A DNA stretch of 64,000 bases from Tolypothrix sp. NIES-4075 (GTDB lineage: Bacteria; Cyanobacteriota; Cyanobacteriia; Cyanobacteriales; Nostocaceae): the NCBI RefSeq assembly GCF_002218085.1, contig NZ_BDUC01000001.1, positions 993,955-1,057,954 on the forward strand, in the 5' to 3' direction. A program made the translations under genes and the position numbers. Positions 43,800 through 52,443 of the stretch are shown piece by piece. Every line of letters starts with the position of its first letter. Positions within the stretch are counted from its first letter, which is position 1. Below the pieces are notes generated by a model. It ran no database searches. It saw nothing but the letters and a program-made list of their open reading frames with translations, and was not told the origin of the DNA.

Positions 43800-43943
43800 G
43801 CGGTGATATCGAGGCGATGAAAATTCGCGACTATATAAATAAGGTACGTATGTACGGACTTTTAATTTAATATATTTTCGTGGTCAGCCGGATGTGTAGC
43901 GCGAATTAATTACTTCTACTAAGGCTTATCGGTAAGCGACAGA

Positions 43944-44168
43944 TTAGCCATATGCTTCTTTGCGTAATTCTTGCCAAGACGCTGTTCCATTTCTATCTTT
44001 ATCAAAACGTAATTCAGCACAAGGTTTACTTTTCCCTTTACCATACACAATACTTCCAGTATCGAAAAATTCTTGCATACGCATATCAAATTTTAGGATC
44101 TGATGCCAAATTAGAGAAATGCCTTGTTGTTCATCAGCAGTACATTTCTTTATTAGGTTAATCAGCAC
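43944..44168 (-). CDS. Small protein with one EF-hand-like loop
   Basis: 74 residues from a GTG at 44168; an in-frame ATG at 44084 gives a shorter form. The C-terminus reads FDKDRNGTASWQELRKEAYG, and DKDRNGTASWQE matches the 12-residue calcium loop (Asp1, Asp3, Asn5, Gly6, Glu12). No signal peptide. No ribosome-binding site was recognised, so expression is uncertain. Confidence 0.45.
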   Translation of the reverse strand: MLINLIKKCTADEQQGISLIWHQILKFDMRMQEFFDTGSIVYGKGKSKPCAELRFDKDRNGTASWQELRKEAYG

Positions 44169-44295
44169 TCTTGGAGGTGGGGGTATACGATCGGCACTAT
44201 TTTTTACCTGATTAAAAATTATTATTTTTGAAACTTTGCTATTATCTAAACAGTTAATAAATTGCTACTTTTAGTATTCCCACAAGTGAAAAACA

Positions 44296-44329
44296 AAATC
44301 CCCGACAACTTTTACGAAGTCGGGGATTT
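44296..44329. terminator. Strong bidirectional terminator
   Basis: Stem AAATCCCCGAC / GTCGGGGATTT with a 12-nt loop, 23 nt after the GH57 stop on the minus strand. T-rich flanks on the stem ends. Confidence 0.75.
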
Positions 44330-44351
44330 GAGTGCATAGTCTAGTGCAATA

Positions 44352-45941
44352 CTATAAAGGACGATAAACGCGATAGTTAATTTCTGGGAAAATGTTGTCC
44401 ATCAACTCGACTTTTTCTAACCAACCGCTGTCAACTTTGCCGATTTTGATGTCTTCATACAACTTATTAAAGCGCATGAGGTGCGATCGCGTCCTTCTCA
44501 CTGCATAAGGTACCATTGTTCCCGTCCGCATAATAAATGCCCAGTCAGAAGATTGCGCTAACAGCAATTCCCGTGCTGCTTGGTTGAGTGCTTTCCACTG
44601 CAACTCATCAGCCGGTTCCAATCGTCCTAACTCAATCATCCGCTCAGTTGCTTTGTGCAAATGTGGATAAATCCACGCATTCGTTTCGTTCAACCAATAC
44701 TCGTGAAATCCTTTGTAACCCCAACTCGACTGCGAAGGACGACAAACTTGTTGATTCGGTTCTGCCTTCAAATAATCTGCCAAATGCGTCATTGCGTAAG
44801 TTTTTTGGTCATACCATGACTTGCGGAACAGATAATCAATAAACCAAGGTCCCTCATACCACCAATGACCAAATAACTCCGCATCGTAAGGGGAAACGAT
44901 AATCGGCGGACGCTGCATTATACCATGAAGGTGTTCAGATTGTCGTTCGCGATTATACATAAAGTTTGCAGCGTGTTCTGCTGCCTTTTCCCGCGCCCAG
45001 TATGGATCGTAAAGCGCCTTATCAGACAAACCTAAGCCGCGTCCGGTAATTTTATGATACTTAATCCCCGTGTTTTTACGCTGACCGTTTGGCATGATGT
45101 AAGGCTTAATATAGTCATATTCAGCTTCCCAGCCCAAATCTTTGTAAAATTCGCGGTATTCAGCCGCACCAGGATAGCCCACCTCAGATGACCATACCTG
45201 CTGCGAAGATTCATGATCGCGTCCAAAGACAGCAACACCAGTTTCGGTAAAAATTGGCGCATAGCTACCAAAGCGGGGACGGGGACGAGCGTAAAGAATC
45301 CCATGTCCATCGGTCAGGAAGTAGCGCAAACCGGCATCAGCCAGCATTCGCTCCAAACCTTCATAGTAAGCGCATTCCGGCAACCAAATACCTCTGGGTC
45401 GGCGTCCAAAGGTTTGCTCGTAATGTTCGCAAGCTACCTGAATTTGCGCCCAGACAGCCTCCGGATACATTTTCATCAGCGGAAGATAGCCGTGAGTTGC
45501 GCCACATGTTATAATTTCCAGGTTGTTAGAGTCTTGGAACTGCTTAAAAGCTGTTACCAAATCACCTTTGTAGCGTTCCCATAGCTGACGCGCTTCGTTG
45601 AATTCGGTAGCGTAATGTTCGGCTAAATAGCGCATATGCCCGTTGTTGGCATTATGCTCTGCTTCAAGTTCTATGAGTTCTTCTAGTTGAGTTAAGTGTG
45701 CGTCATAGCGTTCTTGCAGCAGCGGATCGCGAAGCATTGACACCAAAGGCGGTGTCATGCTCATAGTGATTTTAAAGTCGATGCCGTCTCGCTTTAATCC
45801 TTCAAATACTTTCAGTAAAGGGATATATGTTTCCGTAATGGCTTCATAAAGCCATTCTTCCTCCAGCACATAGTCACTTTCAGGGTGACGAACGAAGGGC
45901 AGGTGTGCATGAAGTACAAGCGCAACGTAGCCGATAGCCAT
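44352..45941 (-). CDS. GH57 family glycoside hydrolase (branching-enzyme-like)
   Basis: 529 residues. Starts GYVALVLHAHLPFVRHPE, the conserved HAHLPF of GH57. Catalytic candidates: Glu in GIWLPECAY and Asp in PYDAELFGHWW. The DUF1957-type C-terminal helical domain (AARELLLAQSSDWAFIMRTGTM) is present. GH57 enzymes of this type are 1,4-alpha-glucan branching enzymes, so a glycogen-structure role is likely. Activity not proven by sequence. Confidence 0.88.
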   Translation of the reverse strand: MAIGYVALVLHAHLPFVRHPESDYVLEEEWLYEAITETYIPLLKVFEGLKRDGIDFKITMSMTPPLVSMLRDPLLQERYDAHLTQLEELIELEAEHNANNGHMRYLAEHYATEFNEARQLWERYKGDLVTAFKQFQDSNNLEIITCGATHGYLPLMKMYPEAVWAQIQVACEHYEQTFGRRPRGIWLPECAYYEGLERMLADAGLRYFLTDGHGILYARPRPRFGSYAPIFTETGVAVFGRDHESSQQVWSSEVGYPGAAEYREFYKDLGWEAEYDYIKPYIMPNGQRKNTGIKYHKITGRGLGLSDKALYDPYWAREKAAEHAANFMYNRERQSEHLHGIMQRPPIIVSPYDAELFGHWWYEGPWFIDYLFRKSWYDQKTYAMTHLADYLKAEPNQQVCRPSQSSWGYKGFHEYWLNETNAWIYPHLHKATERMIELGRLEPADELQWKALNQAARELLLAQSSDWAFIMRTGTMVPYAVRRTRSHLMRFNKLYEDIKIGKVDSGWLEKVELMDNIFPEINYRVYRPL

Positions 45942-46028
45942 AGTGATTCCGATGTGGTACGTGTAAGTTGAAGCTGAAGGATTAGGCAGAATTTAACAAT
46001 ATTTTAAGACTTTATCAGGAGCGTAGCA

Positions 46029-46826
46029 GTGTTTGGTATTTCTTTTTCATCGATGCTGCTTCAGACGCGAAAATGTTCGTCTATCTTAATTAAAGGCACT
46101 CCCTCACAAAAAAGGAATTTTTCAAGAGTGAAACAGCAACTCGCTTTTGTGTTATCTATTTTGACCAGTACTATTTTGGCAGGCTCTGTGTCGCAAGCGG
46201 CTCCTTTACCCACCGAAATTAAGCAACCCACCTTAGAACAACCCACAGTCAAAGCGACAGCACTAACGCTAGAAGACTTGCCATCAGGGTTTCAAGAACT
46301 TCCACCTAGTATAAAGGCGGAAATTGCTTCTAAAATAGAACCTTTCAAGCAGTTACTGATCAAAGATAATTTTCCGCTCAATAACTTCTTTGCCTTTGTA
46401 GAACCGCAAAAGATGGAAGTTATCATCGGCTTTACGGGTATGCTATCAAATCAAGCTCAACAAGGTCAATTCGATGCTGCTCTCCAAAAAGCGCGGCAAC
46501 CAGAGTTTGAGCAACAGATAAAAAAACTCGCGCAGAAACTACCATCAAGTCAAGAAGTGAAAGTGTTAAAGTACAAGTCGCTTCCGGAATTGAATAATTT
46601 GGCACAGTCATCTTCGGGTTTTTCCTTAGATGCAACTGTTCAAGAAATGCCTGTAAATTTTGATGTCGTCAGCTTTCGCCGCAGCAGCGTCGGTGCAATG
46701 ACAGCGGTTATATATTTGACTGGAAATAAACCTTCGGTATCTGTGAAAGATGTCGCTACCAAGTTAGATGGACGTGTCTTGCAAGCTTCACCTTCCTCGA
46801 CTAAGGAACCGAGTGTATCTCAGTAG
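46029..46826 (+). CDS. Secreted or membrane-anchored protein of unknown function
   Basis: 265 residues from a GTG with AGGAG 7 nt upstream; an ATG at 46053 is possible. A basic N-terminus and a hydrophobic segment (LAFVLSILTSTILAGSVSQAA) look like a signal peptide ending in AA. The mature part has no recognised family: PSGFQELPPSIKAEIASKIEPFKQLL, then a beta-rich region. Divergent from the GH57 gene, convergent with rsgA. Confidence 0.6.
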   Translation: MFGISFSSMLLQTRKCSSILIKGTPSQKRNFSRVKQQLAFVLSILTSTILAGSVSQAAPLPTEIKQPTLEQPTVKATALTLEDLPSGFQELPPSIKAEIASKIEPFKQLLIKDNFPLNNFFAFVEPQKMEVIIGFTGMLSNQAQQGQFDAALQKARQPEFEQQIKKLAQKLPSSQEVKVLKYKSLPELNNLAQSSSGFSLDATVQEMPVNFDVVSFRRSSVGAMTAVIYLTGNKPSVSVKDVATKLDGRVLQASPSSTKEPSVSQ

Positions 46827-46846
46827 CAAGATATTTGATTAATTTT

Positions 46847-46901
46847 GTAGTAAGGACTTCAGTTCTTATCTAACAATTATGAGGACTTAAGTCCTCACTA
46901 C
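46847..46901. repeat. Dispersed inverted repeat, copy 2
   Basis: GTAGTAAGGACTTCAGTTC at the left and GAGGACTTAAGTCCTCACTAC at the right. Counterpart of 41269-41336 in a convergent gap, where it may act as terminator. Confidence 0.75.
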
Positions 46902-46907
46902 GACTTA

Positions 46908-48185
46908 TCACTCATCATCTTTATACAATTCCTGCAACTCTTGTAATTGAGTCCGGCGGGATTTTTGGCGATATTTTTTACTTTCTAGCTTCGGTTCGTA
47001 CTGAGTCTGCCCTTTTCCTTTCGTTTTTAACTTTTGGGTAGATTCTGGATCGGCTTGTTGGTTAAGCTGAGTTTGACGAGCGATCGCTTGCTCTAAAAAT
47101 TCCAGATAATGCTCATAACGTTCCCACTCACCCCGAACTACACAACCCGGTTCGTCTCGATGCAGGCAATCACTAAACCGACAGCTATCAACTGCTAATC
47201 TCTGTCTTGCTTCGGGGAAATAACAAATTAATTCTTCCGGGGAACAATCAATATCAGGCTGATTAAAACCGGGAGTATCAGCCAGCAACGCACCTAATGG
47301 TAATTCAAACAATTCTACGTGGCGGGTGGTGTGACGTCCGCGAGATAGTTTACCAGAAACCTCACCCACGCGCAAGTGAGCATCGGGAATCAGCGCATTA
47401 ATCAAACTCGATTTACCAACTCCTGAAGGACCTGCCAAAACGGTGATTTTGTCTTGCAACTGGTAACTTAATTTGTCGATATTTATATTATTATTGACGC
47501 TGATAAATAGCGTTTGATAGCCCCAACCAAGCAAGCGATCGCTTATTTCCGACTGTTCTTGAGTTGAAACTAAATCGCCTTTATTTAAGCATAAAAGCAC
47601 ATCCAAACCTGTAGATTCCGCCTTTACCAAAAAGCGACTGAGTTGATAAGGTTCTAGAGGCGGATCGGCAACAGCGAATACTAAAAGGATTTGATTAACA
47701 TTAGCGATCGCCGGACGGTCTAATTCACTATCACGGGGTAAAACAAAAGCGATCGCCCCTCGTCCCCCTGCCCAATCTGGTTCTTCAACCACAACGCGAT
47801 CGCCCACCATCACCTGTTGCCCAATTTTTTTCAACCGAGTTCTCCGAGTGCAGAGGAGGAGGGGAGGATGGGGAGAGGGGAGGATGGGGAGAGGGGGGGA
47901 TGGGGAGAGGGGGGGATGGGGGGATGCGGGGAAAGAATTATTCTCACTGTCTAAGAGTCCCCTTGTCACGCCACTTTGCTCAACGTTCGTGACCTCCGCA
48001 CGCAAGTGGCTCCCCTTGTCCCCTTGTCCCTTTGTCCCCTTGTCCTCCTTGTCCTCCTTGTCTCCAAGGAGTCTCCTTGTCTCCAAGGAGTCTCCTAAAT
48101 CCAGCTGCACTCGATAAAAATTCGCTTGCACAGCTAGCACAGTACCTAGCAACTGCCCAGTGGTAGAAAAAGCTTCCCCTTTCAT
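46908..48185 (-). CDS. rsgA: Ribosome small-subunit GTPase RsgA with repeat-derived insert
   Basis: 425 residues from ATG 48185. RsgA is a late 30S assembly factor. It has an OB-fold N-terminus, then a circularly permuted GTPase: NKGD (G4) at 201, GPSGVGKSS (G1) at 252-260 and DTPGF (G3) near 294. A C-terminal zinc knuckle (C-RFSDCLHRDEPGC) follows. The OB-fold is interrupted at ~30-107, between VQLD and LLCTRRTRLKK, by about 78 residues made of GDKEDKEDKG and a Pro-Ser run. These come from the same repeat as in the aminotransferase gene. The start shares one nucleotide with the stop of tusA. Whether the insert affects activity is not known. Confidence 0.92.
   Translation of the reverse strand: MKGEAFSTTGQLLGTVLAVQANFYRVQLDLGDSLETRRLLGDKEDKEDKGTKGQGDKGSHLRAEVTNVEQSGVTRGLLDSENNSFPASPHPPLSPSPPLPILPSPHPPLLLCTRRTRLKKIGQQVMVGDRVVVEEPDWAGGRGAIAFVLPRDSELDRPAIANVNQILLVFAVADPPLEPYQLSRFLVKAESTGLDVLLCLNKGDLVSTQEQSEISDRLLGWGYQTLFISVNNNINIDKLSYQLQDKITVLAGPSGVGKSSLINALIPDAHLRVGEVSGKLSRGRHTTRHVELFELPLGALLADTPGFNQPDIDCSPEELICYFPEARQRLAVDSCRFSDCLHRDEPGCVVRGEWERYEHYLEFLEQAIARQTQLNQQADPESTQKLKTKGKGQTQYEPKLESKKYRQKSRRTQLQELQELYKDDE
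47847..48105. repeat. Composite low-complexity repeat inside rsgA
   Basis: + strand: GGGGAGGATGGGGAGAGG-type units, the joint GGGGAAAGAATTATTCTCA, then CCCCTTGT and TCTCCAAGGAGTC units. Part order matches 626-790. Between them lies a distinct stretch (CAACGTTCGTGACCTCCGCA). Confidence 0.85.
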
Positions 48186-48439
48186 CAGGCAGTAACCGGA
48201 CGGCGGACTAACAGAGAAAAATAGCCAGCACAATCTGTAATTTGTTCCACCTGATAGCCTGCCATTGTCAAGCTATCAGGAACTTGCTCAATCGGTTCTC
48301 CAGGGTCTAACCAGACTTCTAGCAAACCTCCCTGTGGCATTTGTTCTAAACGTAATTTCGTCCGCACAAAATTAATCGGGCAAGGAGTGCCGCGCAAATC
48401 GAGTTGAGCATCGGGAGTTGAGACGGAAGATACGCTCAT
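48185..48439 (-). CDS. TusA-family sulfur carrier protein
   Basis: 84 residues. The core LDLRGTPCPINFVRTKLRLEQM contains the conserved Cys of TusA-like proteins (CPxP/CPIN), and the beta strand LLEVWLDPGEPIEQVPDSL follows. TusA relays persulfide sulfur for tRNA thiolation or cofactor synthesis. Starts and stops are shared with dnaJ and rsgA (TAATG, TGATG), so the three genes are translationally coupled. Confidence 0.85.
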   Translation of the reverse strand: MSVSSVSTPDAQLDLRGTPCPINFVRTKLRLEQMPQGGLLEVWLDPGEPIEQVPDSLTMAGYQVEQITDCAGYFSLLVRRPVTA

Positions 48440-49572
48440 TACTTAAACAAATTTCCCAAAAAACCTTCTAGACCACCTTTACCAGTGCGCTCTCCCTTAA
48501 TTTTAGCTAGCTTCTCTAGTAATTCTCGTTCATCTGGCATCACCTTGGTGGGAATATCAATTAACACCGTTAGCATGTGGTCGCCTCGACTTACAGGATT
48601 TCCTAAGCGTGGTACACCGCGATTTTCCAGCTTCATCACCGTATTCGGTTGAGTTCCTGCCGGAATTATCAATTCCACTGGACCATCTACCGTATTTACC
48701 TCTAAACGACAGCCTAAAATCGCCTGGAGGTAGCTAATTTTGATTTCCGAGAGAATGCTAATTCCATCTCGGTGGAATTCCTCATCCTCATTGACGAACA
48801 AGTAGACATATAAATCTCCCGCAGGACCACTGCGCTGACCTGCATCTCCTTCATTAGAAATTCGCAAGCGCGTCCCATTATCCACCCCAGCGGGAATAGT
48901 AATTTTCAATTTCTTCGTTACTTGATTTGCGCCTTTGCCGTCGCAAGCATCACACTTGTCTTCAATTACCATCCCCGTACCATTACAGGTGGGACAAGTC
49001 GAAACTTGAGTAAAGCTGCCAAAAGGCGTTCTGGTAACGCGGCGTACTTGACCCGAACCGCTACAAGTCGAACAAGTCCGGGGACGAGTTCCTGGTTTGG
49101 CACCAGATCCGGTACAGACCTCACAAGTTTCTAGATGAGAGATGCGAATTTCTTTTTCACCGCCAAATACTGCTTCTCGAAAATCTAACTTCAAGTCTAG
49201 CCGGAGGTCATCACCTCGCACCGGACCGCTGCGCCGTCTTTGCGTAGAAGGACCGCCCATTCCGCCTGCGAAGCCACTGAAAATACTTTCAAAGATATCA
49301 GCAAATCCACCCATATCGCTCATATCTTGGAAGCCTCCAGCGCCAGCCGCACCGGATACACCAGCTTCACCAAAACGGTTATAACGCTCTCTGATTTCCG
49401 GTTCAGAAAGCACTTCATAAGCGCGGTTAATTTCCTTAAAGCGATCCTCCGCTCCCGGTTCTTTATTCACGTCTGGGTGATACTTCCGGGCTAGGCGGCG
49501 GTATGCGCCTTTAATTTCTTCTTTGTCGGCATCACGAGAGACACCTAAAATTTCATAATAATCGCGGGCCAT
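48439..49572 (-). CDS. dnaJ: Chaperone DnaJ (type I Hsp40)
   Basis: 377 residues. J-domain with HPD (KYHPDVNK), Gly/Phe-rich linker, then four CxxCxGxG zinc repeats (CEVCTGSG, CSTCSGSG, CPTCNGTG, CDACDGKG) and the C-terminal substrate-binding beta domains. It delivers clients to DnaK and stimulates its ATPase. Full length. Its stop overlaps the tusA start. Confidence 0.97.
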   Translation of the reverse strand: MARDYYEILGVSRDADKEEIKGAYRRLARKYHPDVNKEPGAEDRFKEINRAYEVLSEPEIRERYNRFGEAGVSGAAGAGGFQDMSDMGGFADIFESIFSGFAGGMGGPSTQRRRSGPVRGDDLRLDLKLDFREAVFGGEKEIRISHLETCEVCTGSGAKPGTRPRTCSTCSGSGQVRRVTRTPFGSFTQVSTCPTCNGTGMVIEDKCDACDGKGANQVTKKLKITIPAGVDNGTRLRISNEGDAGQRSGPAGDLYVYLFVNEDEEFHRDGISILSEIKISYLQAILGCRLEVNTVDGPVELIIPAGTQPNTVMKLENRGVPRLGNPVSRGDHMLTVLIDIPTKVMPDERELLEKLAKIKGERTGKGGLEGFLGNLFK

Positions 49573-50128
49573 ATAGCAAAGGTAAAAGTTAGAAGGTAGA
49601 AAGCGGAAGGCAGAACTTCAAAAAGGCAAAGGTTAATTTTTGTTAATACTTGATTTTACCTTTTACCTTTGACAAAAATCACTCTTTATATTTTGAGCAT
49701 GAGATGCTTTGCTCCTAAAACAGGACAATCATCTACCCAAAATTAGTCACTTCCCCTGCATCAGGCTTAAAGAAAGCTAACTTTGGGCAAGTTTTTTGCT
49801 CAAACTTCTCACTGCCGATTGGCTGTTTCTTTTACAATTGTGCTACGCAGGACGGTAAAACCCCGCCGATCAACAGAGGAGCTAGCCGCACCTATAGGTG
49901 TGGAAAACCCCCATATACGTTTAATCGCATCTGTACTAGCACTCCGTGTAGTCCACGGTAACTCGCTTCTACAATCTAACAAACCATTGCGGTACAGCAC
50001 CACTTTGGCGATAAAGGGGAATGGGGAATGGGGAATGGGGTAATGGGGAATGGGGCATGGGGAATGGGGAAAGAGGAAAAGTCCAATGCCCAATGCCCAA
50101 TTACCAATTACCAATTACCAATTACCCT
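49573..50128. other. Gap dnaK-dnaJ with inverted and tandem repeats
   Basis: 556 nt. A CAAAGGTAAAAG / TTTTACCTTTTACCTTTG inverted pair (about 49578-49675) and a heptanucleotide block at 50015-50126. No credible gene between. Confidence 0.5.
50015..50126. repeat. Heptanucleotide repeats after dnaK
   Basis: TGGGGAA units then CAATTAC/CAATGCC units, in the same opposed arrangement as 9727-9898. Ends just before the dnaK stop. Confidence 0.85.
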
Positions 50129-52084
50129 TTAATCGATCGCCTCGTAATCTGCTTGTAAGGTACCCTCATCATCAAAATCAAAGTTGAATTGAGGTGCGAT
50201 CGTTCCATTCACTGGTTCAACACCAGGACTAAAGGGAATATCTGAAGTCTGGGCGACTTCATCACTAGGCACTGTCGCTCGGTTGTATACATCGGCACCA
50301 ATAGCAAACAAAGTTTGTTGAAAGTCATCCAAGCACTGTTTTAATTGTTCGGGTGAAATACCGTCTTCAGCGATCGCTGCTTGGAGTTTTGTGACTTTTT
50401 CATTTGCCAAAGCTTTCATCGAATCGGCAATTAAGTTGCCATTATCCTTTAAAGTCGATTCGTAACTTAACAACAGGGTATCCGCTTGGTTTTTTAATTC
50501 AACCAGTTGTATGCGTTTTCTATCAAGTTCTGCAAACATTTCTGCTTCTTGCCGCATCCGTTCGACTTCATTGGTACTTAAACCACCTGTGTTGGTAATC
50601 CGAATACTTTGTTCTCTACCGGTGCCTTTGTCTTGAGCCGAAACCTTGAGGATGCCGTTGACATCGATTTCAAATGATACTTCGATTTGCGGCACGCCAC
50701 GGGATGCGGGGGGAATTCCGGCAAGAAGGAATTTACCGAGACTTTTATTATCCCTTGCCATTGCCCGTTCACCTTGAAGGACGTGAATTTCCACGCTTGT
50801 TTGCCCATCAATTGCGGTGGAAAACACTTGAGACTTGCTGGTAGGAATTGTAGTATTGCGTTCAATAATTTTAGTGAATACTTCTCCTAAAGTTTCCAAT
50901 CCCAGCGATAAAGGTGTAACATCCAAGAGTAAGAGATTCTCGACTTCACCACCCAGCACGCCGGCTTGAATTGCAGCGCCGAGTGCCACTGCTTCGTCAG
51001 GATTGATAGAGCGATCGGGTGCTTTGCCGTTGAAAAATCTGATCAGGGCGTTTTGAACTGCGGGAATGCGCGTAGAACCGCCCACCAAAATAATTTTATC
51101 TATGTTTTGTGGTTTCAACTCTGCATCTTTGAGCGCTTGAACCATCGGTTCGATAGTAGCTTCAATTAATTGGCTTGCCAGTTCTTCAAATTTGGAACGG
51201 CTGAGTTCCATTTCTAGATGCTTGGGTCCGGTTTCATTGGCGGTGATAAATGGCAAGTTAATTGAAGTATTTGCCATGCTGGAAAGTTCAATCTTTGCCT
51301 TTTCCGCTGCTTCTCGCAAGCGTTGCAGCGCCATTTTGTCTTGGGAAAGGTCAACTTTTTCTTGTTTGTAGAAGTGTTGAATCATCCAGCGGACGATCGC
51401 ATTATCAAAGTCGTCTCCACCTAGATGGTTATTACCACAAGTCGCCTTAACTTCAAATACTCCATCCCCAAGTTGTAGAATGGATACGTCGAAGGTGCCG
51501 CCCCCCAAGTCAAATACTAAAATTAGCTGTTCAGTTTCTTGCTTGTCTAAGCCAAAAGCTAAAGCCGCAGCAGTTGGTTCATTGATGATTCGCAGTACTT
51601 CTAATCCAGCAATTGTGCCAGCATCTTTAGTTGCCTGTCTTTGAGCATCTGTGAAATATGCTGGTACAGTAATTACTGCCTGGGTAACAGTTTCACCTAA
51701 GAAATTTTCCGCATCTTGTTTGAGTTTTTGCAAAACCATTGCGGAGATTTCTTGCGGTGTGTAGTTACGTCCGCGAATTTGCACATCAACGGTATCATCT
51801 CGACCTTTGACACAAGCATAGGGGACGCGATCGCGTTCTACTTGGGTGTCATCCCAACGACGACCAATAAATCGCTTGATACTGTAAATTGTGTTCTCGG
51901 CATTTGTAACTGCTTGTCGCTTTGCCAATTGACCGACTAAGCGCTCCCCACCTTTGCCAAATCCGAGAATACTAGGAGTGGTTCTTCCACCTTCTGAATT
52001 GGCAATGACAATCGGTTGACCACCTTCCAATACTGCGACGCAACTATTGGTAGTGCCTAAGTCGATCCCAATAACTTTTCCCAT
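50129..52084 (-). CDS. dnaK: Chaperone DnaK (Hsp70)
   Basis: 651 residues from ATG 52084 (MGKVIGIDLGTTNSCVAV). ATPase domain motifs: GIDLGTTNSC, DLGGGTFDVS, VGGSTRIPAVQ. The substrate-binding domain and a helical lid follow, with an acidic tail (DFDDEGTLQADYEAID) unlike the usual EEVD. The frame is open 30 codons upstream, but that part is not DnaK. Works with GrpE upstream and DnaJ downstream. Confidence 0.97.
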   Translation of the reverse strand: MGKVIGIDLGTTNSCVAVLEGGQPIVIANSEGGRTTPSILGFGKGGERLVGQLAKRQAVTNAENTIYSIKRFIGRRWDDTQVERDRVPYACVKGRDDTVDVQIRGRNYTPQEISAMVLQKLKQDAENFLGETVTQAVITVPAYFTDAQRQATKDAGTIAGLEVLRIINEPTAAALAFGLDKQETEQLILVFDLGGGTFDVSILQLGDGVFEVKATCGNNHLGGDDFDNAIVRWMIQHFYKQEKVDLSQDKMALQRLREAAEKAKIELSSMANTSINLPFITANETGPKHLEMELSRSKFEELASQLIEATIEPMVQALKDAELKPQNIDKIILVGGSTRIPAVQNALIRFFNGKAPDRSINPDEAVALGAAIQAGVLGGEVENLLLLDVTPLSLGLETLGEVFTKIIERNTTIPTSKSQVFSTAIDGQTSVEIHVLQGERAMARDNKSLGKFLLAGIPPASRGVPQIEVSFEIDVNGILKVSAQDKGTGREQSIRITNTGGLSTNEVERMRQEAEMFAELDRKRIQLVELKNQADTLLLSYESTLKDNGNLIADSMKALANEKVTKLQAAIAEDGISPEQLKQCLDDFQQTLFAIGADVYNRATVPSDEVAQTSDIPFSPGVEPVNGTIAPQFNFDFDDEGTLQADYEAID

Positions 52085-52443
52085 AACTAACGGTATTTTT
52101 ACCAGAGTGCTTCTTACAAAAATGTAGACATAAGCTTCCACACCAAGACTGGTGTGGAAGTTTCTGTCCAACAAAACTATAGACGTGATTTTTCGCGGAG
52201 TAACTTTTTAACTACGGACAAGTTTTTTACGGTTTTCGCAAAAAAAGCATTCTCCTCCCGATGGAAGAAAAGCGTAAGTTAAGCGAAAACCGTAAATAGC
52301 ATGTCCAGCGTTTGGGTATGCGATGCTCGCCTTTGCAAGAGGTCCAATAACTTTTAGCTACCAGTAGTTAGACAGTAGTCAAAAGAAACCAGTGCTATAG
52401 ACGGGTTGCTTTTGACTTTTGACAAATGAAAAAAGCGGTTTAA
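52085..52443. other. Gap grpE-dnaK with a long inverted repeat
   Basis: 359 nt. 52226-52239 (TTTACGGTTTTCGC) and 52283-52296 (GCGAAAACCGTAAA) are perfect inverted repeats 43 nt apart, between about 140 and 210 nt upstream of the dnaK start. No CIRCE sequence was found. Confidence 0.6.
52226..52296. repeat. 14-bp inverted repeat in the dnaK leader region
   Basis: Perfect arms with a 43-nt loop. If transcribed, it forms a stable stem near the 5' end of dnaK mRNA; it could also end the grpE transcript. Confidence 0.6.

Noticed and set aside
49809..50114. 101-residue minus-strand frame after dnaK
   Set aside because: Its first third is translated repeat DNA and the rest matches no family I recognise; no ribosome-binding site.
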